Made by a program: the position numbers and the translations under genes. 64,000 nt of DNA from Palsa-504 sp050013055 (GTDB lineage: Bacteria > Actinomycetota > Actinomycetes > Streptosporangiales > Streptosporangiaceae). A model generated the notes under the pieces. The model did not search any database. It was not told where the DNA came from and worked only from the letters and a program-made list of their open reading frames with translations. The stretch lies in contig JBEKGC010000005.1 in NCBI GenBank assembly GCA_050013055.1, positions 1 through 64,000 on the forward strand. Reading direction: 5' to 3'. Below, one piece after another: positions 1 to 8,166 of this stretch. How positions within the stretch are numbered: the stretch's first letter is position 1; the number at the start of each line of letters is the position of its first letter.

Positions 1-28
1 ACGGGGGGGCGGGCAGCCCCCCCGTGAT

Positions 29-108
29 CGGGGGGTTCCGGGGGGTCGTCCCCCCGGGCTAGCACCGGCCCGGGGGGTTCCGGGGGGTCGTCCCCCCGGG
101 CTAGCACC
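29..108. repeat. 38-bp direct repeat, two copies
   Basis: Two near-identical 38-bp G/C-tract copies at 29-66 and 71-108, period 42, each ending in the motif ctagcacc. They lie just upstream of the visible ftsL reading frame, where the rsmH-ftsL junction is expected. Each copy has a G-run followed by a C-run and could fold on itself. Function unknown. Confidence 0.75.
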
Positions 109-217
109 TCGCCCGGTCAGCGCCCCCAGGCACACCAGGCCGGTAACCGGGCCGGTCACCGGGTCGCCGCGGCCGGTCACCAGGCCGCGGCGCCGCTCGC
201 CCCGCGCGCCCTTCATC

Positions 218-526
218 TTGCTGCTCGTCGGGCTGCTCGGCGGTGCGCTGGTATCACTGCTTGTGATCAGCACCACGCTGGCGCAGGGTGCGTTCCAGAT
301 CACCAGCTTGCAGCAGCAGAACGCCAGCCTGGCCCGCCAGGCACAGACCCTCACCAACGCGGTGGCGCAAGCGGCCAACCCGGCCGTCATCGCCAAGGAG
401 GCGCAGCGGCTGGGCATGCGGCAGAACCCGGACCTGCGCTTCATCGACCTCAAGAACGGAAAGATCGTCACCGGGAAGGTTTCCGAGTCCGACGCGGAAA
501 TCCATGTCCCGGGGTACAACCCGTGA
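218..526 (+). CDS. ftsL: Cell division protein FtsL (5' end uncertain)
   Basis: Small bitopic division protein that pairs with FtsQ and the FtsB-like partner to activate FtsW/FtsI at the septum. The visible frame has one hydrophobic segment (about residues 1-22), a Gln-rich coiled coil (QQQNASLARQ) and the extracytoplasmic motif AQRLGMRQNPDLRF typical of actinobacterial FtsL. The position before ftsI, with a 4-nt overlap (523-526), supports the call. The TTG at 218 cuts into the membrane segment. The frame stays open upstream to the window edge (decoded ...SPRAPFILLLVGLLGG), but I see no ATG or GTG in it, so the true start is probably upstream and includes a basic, Pro-rich cytoplasmic tail. 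Confidence 0.8.
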   Translation: MLLVGLLGGALVSLLVISTTLAQGAFQITSLQQQNASLARQAQTLTNAVAQAANPAVIAKEAQRLGMRQNPDLRFIDLKNGKIVTGKVSESDAEIHVPGYNP

Positions 527-2583
527 CGCCGCAGGACCCGTCCCGCCGTCCGCAGACCGGCCGGCCGGACGACCGCCGTCCGCCGCCTCGCCGCTCCGCC
601 GCCAAACCCGCCAGGTCCGCCGGGTCCGCCCGGTCCGCCGGGTCCGCCGGGTCCGGGCCGCTGGGTCCTGGCCCGCGGCGCAGGCCACCCTCGGCGGCCG
701 GCCGTCCTGGCGCGCCTGGCCCTGGTCGTTCGGCCCCGAGAACGGGCGAGTGGTCCCCAGCCTGGCCAGCGGACCCGGGCGGGCCGCCGCGGCCGCCCAG
801 GCCCCGGCCCAGAAACCGGCTGGTGCCTCGCGGCGACCCGAACCGGCGGCTCGGCGTCACCCTGCTCGCGATCATCTTCGTGCTCTCCCTGTTCGCCGGG
901 CGCCTGGTGCAGTTGCAGGGCATGGAGTCAGGCACCTACCGCCAGCTGGCCCTGGCCGAACGGGTCCACACGATCGCGATGCCCGCGCTGCGCGGCAGCA
1001 TCACCGGCGCGAACGGCCAGATCCTGGCGATGACGGTGGCCACCTACACGATCTGGGCCGACCCGCCGCAGATGACAAGCGCCACGATGACCACCGCGGC
1101 GCTGCAGCAGCGGGCGGCCGGCGAGCTGGCCGTCCCGCTCGCCATGACGCCTGCCGCGATCCTCGGCCTGCTGACGCGTCCCTCCTCAAAGGACTACGTG
1201 GTGCTGGCCAAGGGTGTATCCGCGCAGGTCAGCAGTCAGATTACGGCGTTGGGCCTGCCCGGCGTCTACCAGAGCGCCCCCACCTACGCCAGGTCTTACC
1301 CGGACGGCAGCGTCGCGGCCAACATCATCGGCTTCACCAGCACCCCAGCCAACGGCGCCCTAGTGGGTCAGGCCGGCCTGGAGCAGGTGGACAACGCGCT
1401 GCTGGCCGGCCAGCCCGGCAGCGAGCAGGTCCAGACCGGCACAGACGGCCAGCAGATCCCGCTGGCGGGCAGCAACGACAAGCCGGTGGTCAACGGCAGT
1501 GGCCTGCGGCTGACCATCGTCCCGGCGCTGCAGTACGCGGCCGAGCAGGCCTGCCAGAAACAGGTGGCCAAGACCAAGGCGAACAACTGCACGGTGGTGA
1601 TCATCCAGCCGCACACGGGGAATGTGCTGGCCATGGCGCAGTACCCGACGTACGACCCGTCGAACGTCAGCAACGTCGCGCAGACCACCAACCTGGCGGT
1701 GCAGGCTCAGTTCCAGCCGGGCTCCACCGCCAAGGTGATCACCGCCGCGGCCGCGTTCGAGCACGGCGGCCAGACGCCGATGAGCGCCTACACCATCCCG
1801 TACCAGATCGTCCGGGGCGGCCAGGTCATCCACGACGCCGAATGGGCGCCGGGGGAGCGGTACACGATCGCGGGCATCATCGCGCATTCCTCCAACGTCG
1901 GCATGTCGCAGGTGGTGGCCCACGTCAGCCCGCAGGTGCAGTACGACTACCTGAAGGCGTTCGGCCTCGGCCAGCCGACCGGTGTCGGGCTGCCCGGCGA
2001 GACCGCCGGAGACCTGCCCGTGCCCTCCAGCTGGTACGCGGACACGCGGTACACGCTGTCGTACGGGCAGGGCGTGGCCGTGACCGCGATCCAGATGGCC
2101 GAGGTGTACGCGACGATCGCCAACGGCGGCGTCCGGGTGCAGCCGACGCTGGTCGAGGGCACGACCAACTCGGCGGGCACGTACACCCCGGCCGCGCCGT
2201 CCCCTTCGAAGCGGGTCATCCAGGCCAAGACCGCGCACGAGCTGCTGCAGATCCTGCAGCAGGTGCCCGCGATCGACGAGGCGGGCGACCAGCCCTGGGG
2301 GATCATCCCCGGCTACGCGATCGCGGCCAAGACCGGGACCTCACAGGAGTCCAACGGAAAGTGCGCCCTGTGCGTCTACGGATCGAGCTACATTGGCATA
2401 GCGCCTGGCGACAACCCGCAGCTCGTCATTGCGGTCAACGTGCAGGACCCGCGCAAGGGCGGCTATTACGGGGACGTTGTGGCCGGTCCGGTCTTTTACC
2501 AGGTCGCGAAAGACGCGCTCGCCACGATGGATATCCCGCCGGACGGAGCCGTACCTGCGAAGGTCCGCCTGACCGCGCCGTGA
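523..2583 (+). CDS. ftsI: Septal peptidoglycan transpeptidase FtsI (PBP3, class B PBP)
   Basis: Monofunctional penicillin-binding protein that cross-links septal peptidoglycan with FtsW. A long Pro/Arg/Ser-rich cytoplasmic tail (about residues 1-108, with a degenerate SAGSAR repeat near 616-660) precedes one membrane helix (about 111-128, LGVTLLAIIFVLSLFAG). A PBP dimerisation domain and the transpeptidase domain follow. All three catalytic motifs are present: STAK (Ser401), SSN (456-458) and KTG (603-605). The GTG start overlaps the ftsL stop. murE follows after 19 nt. The length of 686 residues is somewhat above average because of the N-terminal tail. Confidence 0.95.
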   Translation: MTPQDPSRRPQTGRPDDRRPPPRRSAAKPARSAGSARSAGSAGSGPLGPGPRRRPPSAAGRPGAPGPGRSAPRTGEWSPAWPADPGGPPRPPRPRPRNRLVPRGDPNRRLGVTLLAIIFVLSLFAGRLVQLQGMESGTYRQLALAERVHTIAMPALRGSITGANGQILAMTVATYTIWADPPQMTSATMTTAALQQRAAGELAVPLAMTPAAILGLLTRPSSKDYVVLAKGVSAQVSSQITALGLPGVYQSAPTYARSYPDGSVAANIIGFTSTPANGALVGQAGLEQVDNALLAGQPGSEQVQTGTDGQQIPLAGSNDKPVVNGSGLRLTIVPALQYAAEQACQKQVAKTKANNCTVVIIQPHTGNVLAMAQYPTYDPSNVSNVAQTTNLAVQAQFQPGSTAKVITAAAAFEHGGQTPMSAYTIPYQIVRGGQVIHDAEWAPGERYTIAGIIAHSSNVGMSQVVAHVSPQVQYDYLKAFGLGQPTGVGLPGETAGDLPVPSSWYADTRYTLSYGQGVAVTAIQMAEVYATIANGGVRVQPTLVEGTTNSAGTYTPAAPSPSKRVIQAKTAHELLQILQQVPAIDEAGDQPWGIIPGYAIAAKTGTSQESNGKCALCVYGSSYIGIAPGDNPQLVIAVNVQDPRKGGYYGDVVAGPVFYQVAKDALATMDIPPDGAVPAKVRLTAP

Positions 2584-2602
2584 TTGGAGGTACTCTCACC
2601 CC

Positions 2603-4213
2603 GTGGCGATCCGTCCCGCGCATCCGGCCCAGCGTCCGCTGTCCGCGCTTAGCTCGCTACTCGGCGTCCGGCTTGACTCGCATTCTTTGCCGCCGAACGA
2701 CCTTGGGTTCGTGTCCGGCGTCACCCTTGACTCCCGGGCGGTTCAGCCCGGCGACCTGTATGCGGCGCTGCCCGGGGCCAGCAGCCACGGTGCCGCGCAC
2801 TGCGACCAGGCGGTGGCCGCGGGCGCGGTCGCGGTGCTGACCGACCCGGACGGGCGGGCCAAGGCCGCGGCCAGCGGAGTGCCCGTGTTCGTGCTCGCCG
2901 ATCCGCGGGCCAAGCTGGGCGAGATCGCCTGCTGGGTGTACGGGGACCCGTCGAGCCGGCTTGGCCTCATCGGCGTGACCGGGACCAGCGGCAAGACCAC
3001 GAGTACGTACCTGCTCGAGGCCGGCCTGCGCGCGGCCGGGCACCAGACCGGCCTCATCGGCGGGGTGGAGATCCGGATCGGAACGGAGCGGCTGACCAGT
3101 TCGCTGACCACCCCGGAGGCGCCCGACCTGCAGGCCCTGTTCGCGGTCATGGTCGAGCGCGGGGTGACCGCGGCCGCGATGGAGGTGTCGAGCCACGCGC
3201 TCACCCTGGGCCGGGTCGCGGGCACCCACTTCGACGTGGCCGTCTTCACTAACTTGTCCCAGGATCACCTGGACTTCCACGCCGATCTCGAGGACTACTT
3301 CCAGGCCAAGGCGTCCCTGTTCGTCCCGCCGGTGATCGGGGTGGTGAACATCGACGACTGGCACGGGCGCAGGCTCGCGGCCTCCGCGCCGGTGCCGGTG
3401 ACCACGTTCTCGGTCGCGGGTGCCGAGGCGGCGGACTGGCGGGCGGCCGACGTCCGGCCGGGCGCGGACGGAAGCACGTTCCGGCTGATCGGGCCGGGCG
3501 GAGTCGAGGCGGACGTATCGGTCGGCCTGGCCGGGGTGTTCAACGTGGCTAACGCGGTCGGCGCGCTGGTCGCGCTGGTCGAGGCGGGCATCAGGCTCGA
3601 GGACGCGGTGGCGGGCGTGGCCGCCTGCCCCGGCGTGCCCGGCCGGCTGGAGCGGGTGCCCGCGTCCGGCCTTGACGTAACCGCCTTCGTCGATTACTCG
3701 CACAAGCCTGGTGCGGTGGAGGCGGTGCTGCGTTCGCTGCGGCCGGTCACCCGCGGAAACCTGATCATCGTGCTCGGCTGCGGCGGCGACCGGGACTCCT
3801 CCAAGCGCCCGCTGATGGGCGCCGCGGCCGCCTCGCTCGCCGACGTGGCCATCTTCACCAGCGACAACCCGCGTTCTGAGGATCCGCTGGCCATCCTCGC
3901 GGCGATGTTCGACGGGGTGCTGAGCGTGCCGCGTGAGGACCGGGCCCAGGTCAGCATCGAGCCGGATCGGGCCGCCGCGATCGCGCAGGCGGTCGCCAGG
4001 GCCGCCGCGGGGGACGTCATCGTGGTGGCAGGCAAGGGGCACGAGACCGGCCAGTACGTGGCGGGCGCGGTGCTGCCGTTCGACGACCGGCAGGTCCTGG
4101 CGGCCGCGCTCAGCCAGCGCGACCAGGTCCAGCCGGACCGGGCGCGGCCGACCGCCGCCCGGTCGTCCGGTGACCCGCAGGATGCCGCCGAGCCCTGGGC
4201 GGTGACCAGGTGA
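2603..4213 (+). CDS. murE: UDP-MurNAc-tripeptide synthetase MurE (meso-DAP adding)
   Basis: Cytoplasmic ATP-dependent ligase that adds meso-diaminopimelate to UDP-MurNAc-L-Ala-D-Glu. Mur ligase fold in three domains. The P-loop is GVTGTSGKTT (about residues 130-139), followed by the central motifs EVSSHAL and NLSQDHLDFH and the C-terminal signature GGDRDSSKRP. The DNPRSEDP motif marks a DAP-adding rather than a lysine-adding enzyme. A C-terminal extension of about 40 residues past the conserved core is poorly conserved. GTG start at 2603 after ggagg. The gene overlaps murF by 4 nt. Confidence 0.96.
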   Translation: MAIRPAHPAQRPLSALSSLLGVRLDSHSLPPNDLGFVSGVTLDSRAVQPGDLYAALPGASSHGAAHCDQAVAAGAVAVLTDPDGRAKAAASGVPVFVLADPRAKLGEIACWVYGDPSSRLGLIGVTGTSGKTTSTYLLEAGLRAAGHQTGLIGGVEIRIGTERLTSSLTTPEAPDLQALFAVMVERGVTAAAMEVSSHALTLGRVAGTHFDVAVFTNLSQDHLDFHADLEDYFQAKASLFVPPVIGVVNIDDWHGRRLAASAPVPVTTFSVAGAEAADWRAADVRPGADGSTFRLIGPGGVEADVSVGLAGVFNVANAVGALVALVEAGIRLEDAVAGVAACPGVPGRLERVPASGLDVTAFVDYSHKPGAVEAVLRSLRPVTRGNLIIVLGCGGDRDSSKRPLMGAAAASLADVAIFTSDNPRSEDPLAILAAMFDGVLSVPREDRAQVSIEPDRAAAIAQAVARAAAGDVIVVAGKGHETGQYVAGAVLPFDDRQVLAAALSQRDQVQPDRARPTAARSSGDPQDAAEPWAVTR

Positions 4214-5631
4214 TCCCGCTTTCGCTGGCGCAGCTCGCCCGGATCACCGGCGGCAGGCTGGACGGCGATCCCGGGGTCATGGTCAGCGGCGAGGTGGTCA
4301 TCGACTCCCGGCGGGTGAGTCCCGGAGGATTGTTCGCGGCGGTCGCGGGGGAGCGGTCGGACGGACACGACTTCGCCGCCGCCGCCGTGGCCGCGGGCGC
4401 GGCGGCGGTGCTCGCCAGCCGCCCGGTCCCGGTGCCCTCGGTGCTCGTGACGGACGTGCCGGCCGCGCTGGGCGCGCTGGCCAGATTCGTGGTCGACTCG
4501 CTGCCTGGGGTGCGGATCGCGGGCATCACCGGTTCGTCGGGAAAGACCTCGACCAAGGACCTGGCCGCTCAGCTGGTGGAGCGACTCGGGCCGACCATCG
4601 CCCCGGCCGGGTCGTTCAACAACGAGTTCGGCCACCCGCTGACCGTGCTGCGCGCGGACACCGCGACCAGGTACCTGGTGCTCGAGCTTTCCGCCCGCGG
4701 CCCGGGCCACATCGCGTACCTGTGCCGTATCGCGCCGCCCCGCTACGGCGTGGTGCTGAACGTCGGGCACGCGCACGCGGGGGAGTTCGGCGGCCTTGAC
4801 CAGGTGGCCCGGGCCAAGGGCGAGCTGGTCGAGGCCCTCCCGGCGGCCGGCGGGCTCGCCGGGTCGGGCGGCGGCGTGGCCATCCTGAACGCCGACGATC
4901 CCCGCGTCCTGGCCATGGCGTCCCGCACCGGAGCCCGCATCGTCACCTTCAGCGCCGCTCCCGGTGCTGCGGCCCAGGTCCGGGCGGCGGACACGCGGCT
5001 GGATGAGCTCGGGCGGCCAAGGTTCACCCTGCTGACACCGCAAGGCCAGGCCCCGGTCGCCCTGCGGTTGCACGGCGCCCATAACGTGCCAAACGCGCTG
5101 GCGGCCGCGGCCCTGGCGCACGAACTCGGGCTGGGCCTGGCCGACATCGCGGACGGGCTTTCCGCCGCGGTCGCACGCAGCCGGTGGCGGATGGAAGTCG
5201 GCCGCCGGCCGGATGGAGTGACGGTCATCAACGATGCCTACAACGCGAATCCTGAGTCGGTCCGGGCCGCGCTCGACGCGCTGCGCCACGTGACGGGGAA
5301 CGGCCGGGCTTTCGCCGTCCTGGGCTACATGGCCGAGCTCGGCGACATCTCGCGAGCCAGCCATGAGGAAGCAGGCGAGTACGCCGCGCAGGTGCTCGGG
5401 CCCGCGCTGGCCGGCCTGATCGCGGTCGGTGCGGAAGCGGCGCCGCTGCTGGCCGGGGCGCGCCGGGTCCGGTCATGGCACGGTGAGGCCGTCGAAGTGG
5501 CCGACGGCGCGGCCGCGCTCGAGGTGCTGGCGAACCAGCTGAAGCCCGGCGACGTGGTACTGGTAAAGGCATCCCGCGCCGCCCGCCTCGAAGGCGTCGC
5601 GGCCGACCTTCTTGGGGGGGCGGACCGGTGA
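4210..5631 (+). CDS. murF: UDP-MurNAc-tripeptide D-Ala-D-Ala ligase MurF
   Basis: Completes the UDP-MurNAc-pentapeptide by adding D-Ala-D-Ala, using ATP in the cytoplasm. The N-terminal substrate domain carries DSRRVSPGGLFAA, the P-loop is ITGSSGKTSTKD, and the family signatures NNEFGHPLTVL and NDAYNANPESVRAAL are present. At 473 residues it is of normal length. The GTG start overlaps the murE stop, and the stop overlaps the mraY start, so translation is probably coupled. Confidence 0.96.
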   Translation: MIPLSLAQLARITGGRLDGDPGVMVSGEVVIDSRRVSPGGLFAAVAGERSDGHDFAAAAVAAGAAAVLASRPVPVPSVLVTDVPAALGALARFVVDSLPGVRIAGITGSSGKTSTKDLAAQLVERLGPTIAPAGSFNNEFGHPLTVLRADTATRYLVLELSARGPGHIAYLCRIAPPRYGVVLNVGHAHAGEFGGLDQVARAKGELVEALPAAGGLAGSGGGVAILNADDPRVLAMASRTGARIVTFSAAPGAAAQVRAADTRLDELGRPRFTLLTPQGQAPVALRLHGAHNVPNALAAAALAHELGLGLADIADGLSAAVARSRWRMEVGRRPDGVTVINDAYNANPESVRAALDALRHVTGNGRAFAVLGYMAELGDISRASHEEAGEYAAQVLGPALAGLIAVGAEAAPLLAGARRVRSWHGEAVEVADGAAALEVLANQLKPGDVVLVKASRAARLEGVAADLLGGADR

Positions 5632-6668
5632 AGACTGTCCTGCTGTCCGCGGCCGTCTCGCTGTTCATCGCGCTGTTCGGCACCCCGCTGGCGATCAAGG
5701 CGTTCACCCGGCGCGGCTACGGCCAGCAGATCAGGTCGGACGGCCCGGCGCACCTGTCCAAGCGCGGCACGCCGACCATGGGCGGCACGGTGATCATCAT
5801 CGCGTCGCTGGTCGGGTATCTCGTCGGTCACGTGGCCACCGGTGACCCCATGTCCGCGTCCGGGTTGCTCGTGCTGTTCCTGATGACCGGGCTCGGCCTG
5901 GTCGGGTTCGCGGACGACTTCATCAAGCTGTACATGCAGCGCAGCCTGGGCCTGCGCAGCGGCGCCAAGCTCGCGGGCCAGGCGGTGGTCGGCGCGGTGT
6001 TCGCGCTGCTCGCGATCAGGTTCCCGGACGGCTATGACCTTACCCCGGCCTCCACCCACCTGTCCTTCCTGGCCGACTTCGGGATCTCCATCGGGCCTGT
6101 GCTCTTCGTGGTCTGGGTCATCTTCATGGTCGCTGGCACCTCGAACGGGGTGAACCTCGCCGACGGCCTCGACGGGCTGGCCACCGGCGCGGCCATCCTG
6201 GGGTTCGCCGCCTACATGATCATCGGGATCTGGCAGCTGCGGAACGACTGCACGGTCGCCATCGCCCCCGCCTGCTACCAGATCCGCGACCCGCAGGATC
6301 TCGCCATCGTGGCCGCCACCGTGATGGGCGCCTGTACCGGGTTCCTGTGGTGGAACGCGCCGCCCGCCAAGATCTTCATGGGCGACACCGGGTCGCTGGC
6401 CCTCGGCGGCGCGCTCGCCGGGCTGGCCATCACCACCAGGACCGAGTTGCTGCTGCTCCTGCTGGGCGGCCTGTTCGTCATCATCACGCTCTCGGTCGTC
6501 ATCCAGGTGACCTCGTTCAAGACGACAGGTAAACGAGTGTTCCGGATGGCCCCCCTGCAGCATCATTTCGAGCTAACCGGCTGGGCGGAAACGACCATCG
6601 TCGTCCGCTTCTGGATCATCGCCGGCATCTGCGTCGCCCTGGGCCTTGGCATCTTCTACGTCGGCTGA
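5628..6668 (+). CDS. mraY: Phospho-MurNAc-pentapeptide translocase MraY
   Basis: Integral membrane enzyme that transfers phospho-MurNAc-pentapeptide to undecaprenyl phosphate, making lipid I. About ten hydrophobic segments. Diagnostic motifs are KRGTPTMGG, the Mg-binding FADDFIK, NLADGLDGLATG and the PLQHHFELTGW loop. Overlaps murF by 4 nt. In most actinomycetes murD follows immediately. Here the plus-strand run of cell-wall genes stops and resumes only at ftsW 7.2 kb later. Confidence 0.96.
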   Translation: MKTVLLSAAVSLFIALFGTPLAIKAFTRRGYGQQIRSDGPAHLSKRGTPTMGGTVIIIASLVGYLVGHVATGDPMSASGLLVLFLMTGLGLVGFADDFIKLYMQRSLGLRSGAKLAGQAVVGAVFALLAIRFPDGYDLTPASTHLSFLADFGISIGPVLFVVWVIFMVAGTSNGVNLADGLDGLATGAAILGFAAYMIIGIWQLRNDCTVAIAPACYQIRDPQDLAIVAATVMGACTGFLWWNAPPAKIFMGDTGSLALGGALAGLAITTRTELLLLLLGGLFVIITLSVVIQVTSFKTTGKRVFRMAPLQHHFELTGWAETTIVVRFWIIAGICVALGLGIFYVG

Positions 6669-6777
6669 CCAGCGCGCGATCCCGCCAGCCCCACCAGCCC
6701 CGTCGGCCTCATCATTCGATCACTAGTGCGACCAGCTGAACAATTCGCGTGGAGGATTCGGCCTTAGTGGAGAAAAA

Positions 6778-6795
6778 GGTACCCTATTGGGTACC
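6778..6795. promoter_or_regulatory. 7-bp inverted repeat (ggtaccc/gggtacc)
   Basis: Perfect 7-bp arms around a tatt loop in the 184-bp gap between mraY and the minus-strand AhpD-like gene. No T-run follows, so it resembles an operator more than an intrinsic terminator, although it also marks the end of the mraY transcript. The rest of the gap shows nothing recognisable. Confidence 0.35.
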
Positions 6796-6852
6796 GAACC
6801 ATCCACGAAAGCCCTATCTTCCGTGACCCTTTCCGGAGTCCGGCGCCGCGTA

Positions 6853-7407
6853 CTAGGCGAAGGGGGCTAGGTGGTCGTCCAGGGGAGCGCGGGTGAGTCG
6901 GTTGGCCAGGGTAGACAGGGTGTAGGTGCCGATGCCGAGCACCACCTCCAATGCGTTCTGGCTGGTGTACCCGTGGCTGAGGAAGGTGCGCAGCGCCTGG
7001 TCGTCCACGTCGCCCGCGGTGGCCAGCACGCCGAGCGTAAAAACCCGGATCGCCTCGAGTCGTTCGTCGGCGAGCGGCGCGCCGCTGCGCAGCCCCGCTA
7101 TGAGGTCCGGGGCCGCGCCGAGGGCGGTCAGCCGGGCGGTGTGCATGGCCACGCAGACATGGCAGTGATTCCTGGTCGCGATGGTCATGACCAGCACCTC
7201 ACGCGCCACCTGGTCCAGCGTCGAGCTCTCGAAGAGAGCGTTGAGCTTGCCGAACCCGTCGAGCAGGTGCGGCGAGGCCGCCATCCGGGCCACGGCGGCA
7301 GGCAGGTAGCCGAGGTGCTTCTGAGTCGCGGTCATGGACCTGCGGGCCGCCGGCGGCGCCGACTCGATGGTGTGATCGGGGAACCAGGTGGTTGTGGTCG
7401 CAGGCAT
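6853..7407 (-). CDS. AhpD-like / carboxymuconolactone decarboxylase-family protein
   Basis: 184 residues, all-helical AhpD-like fold. The motif CHVCVAMHT gives the CxxC plus downstream His active site typical of peroxidase-reductase members of the family, preceded by VAREVLVMTIATRNHC. The likely role is thiol-dependent reduction of peroxides or an electrophile, but the substrate cannot be told. Divergently transcribed from a MarR-type regulator 64 bp away, which suggests direct control by it. It sits where murD would be expected. ATG start at 7407. Confidence 0.85.
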   Translation of the reverse strand: MPATTTTWFPDHTIESAPPAARRSMTATQKHLGYLPAAVARMAASPHLLDGFGKLNALFESSTLDQVAREVLVMTIATRNHCHVCVAMHTARLTALGAAPDLIAGLRSGAPLADERLEAIRVFTLGVLATAGDVDDQALRTFLSHGYTSQNALEVVLGIGTYTLSTLANRLTRAPLDDHLAPFA

Positions 7408-7471
7408 GGAGGGCCCTCTCGGCTAAACTAGACAACTAGATTGTCATAAACAGTAAACGAGGTTGTCGATT
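7408..7471. promoter_or_regulatory. Divergent promoter region with MarR-type operator candidate
   Basis: The 64-bp AT-rich intergenic region between the divergent AhpD-like and MarR genes holds the inverted repeat gacaa-ctaga-ttgtc (7431-7445) and a further ttgtc half-site at 7464-7468. A repeat of this kind between a MarR gene and its divergent neighbour is a good candidate operator. The assignment is inferred from position and symmetry. Confidence 0.5.
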
Positions 7472-7960
7472 ATGTCAACGGGCGCACCAGGCGGAGAGCC
7501 ACACGGCTACGGCTTCGAGCTGCCGATGCTGCTGTTCGCCGGGTTCCGGTCGATCATCGACGAACTGCACGCCGAGCTGGCGCGCCGCGGGCACCCGGAC
7601 CTGCGCCCGGCTCATGGCTTTGCCTTGCAGGCCATCGGCCCGGGCGGGGCGACCGCGACCGAGGTGGGCCGCCGGCTCGGTATCTCCAAGCAGGCCGCAG
7701 GCAAGACAACCGAACGGCTCGAAGAGCTCGGCTACGTCAACCGGGCCGGCGACCAGGCCGACAAGCGGCGCAAGCTGATCCGGCTCACCCCGCGCGGGAC
7801 GGCAGCGCTGGCCATGTCCGCGATGATCTTCAGCGATATCCGGGCCAGGTGGGAAAGCACGCTCGGCCCGGACCGGCTGGCCGCGCTCGAATCGGACCTG
7901 GGCGCCATGGCGCCCGGTGAGACCTTCCGCCTCGACGTACCCGGCTGGTTCGGCGCCTAG
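7472..7960 (+). CDS. MarR-family transcriptional regulator
   Basis: About 162 residues with the winged helix-turn-helix of the MarR family: TATEVGRRLGISKQAAGKTTERLEELG, then the wing AGDQADKRRKLIRLTPRG, whose DxRxK-like Asp/Arg/Lys pattern is diagnostic. ATG at 7472 is preferred over an in-frame TTG at 7463. Probably a dimeric repressor responding to a small molecule or oxidant, controlling itself and the divergent AhpD-like gene. I see no obvious sensing cysteine pair. Confidence 0.85.
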   Translation: MSTGAPGGEPHGYGFELPMLLFAGFRSIIDELHAELARRGHPDLRPAHGFALQAIGPGGATATEVGRRLGISKQAAGKTTERLEELGYVNRAGDQADKRRKLIRLTPRGTAALAMSAMIFSDIRARWESTLGPDRLAALESDLGAMAPGETFRLDVPGWFGA

Positions 7961-8166
7961 CCCCCCAGGCCTAGCCACCAGGCTTAGCCCCCAGGCCTGG
8001 GCCGCCAGATCCCCATAAAGGCCACAAATCACCACAAGGCGTTAAGGCCGCGAGTCGGCGCCGTTTCCTTCTTGTTACCGCGACCTGGCCGCGACGACTC
8101 CCGTTTGGCTGACGTTACCGGTAAGTTACTTTTCGTCAGGAGATCGGCGGCTGGGAGCGTGGGCTA
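7961..8166. promoter_or_regulatory. Intergenic region with TTACCGGTAA palindrome
   Basis: 206 bp before the secreted hydrolase gene. It begins with a short repeat related to ccccaggcctag (7961-8000) and contains a perfect 10-bp palindrome ttaccggtaa at 8115-8124, followed by gttac and, earlier, another gttac near 8075. The repeated gttac half-sites suggest a repressor or activator site. No clear -35/-10 pair is visible. Confidence 0.3.

Noticed and set aside
288..2840. 850-residue open frame overlapping ftsL, ftsI and murE
   Set aside because: Arg/Pro/Gly-rich shadow of the real genes in another frame; no domain similarity.
2657..4042. 461-residue minus-strand frame across murE
   Set aside because: Antisense shadow caused by high GC third positions; His/Arg/Gly-rich with no motif.
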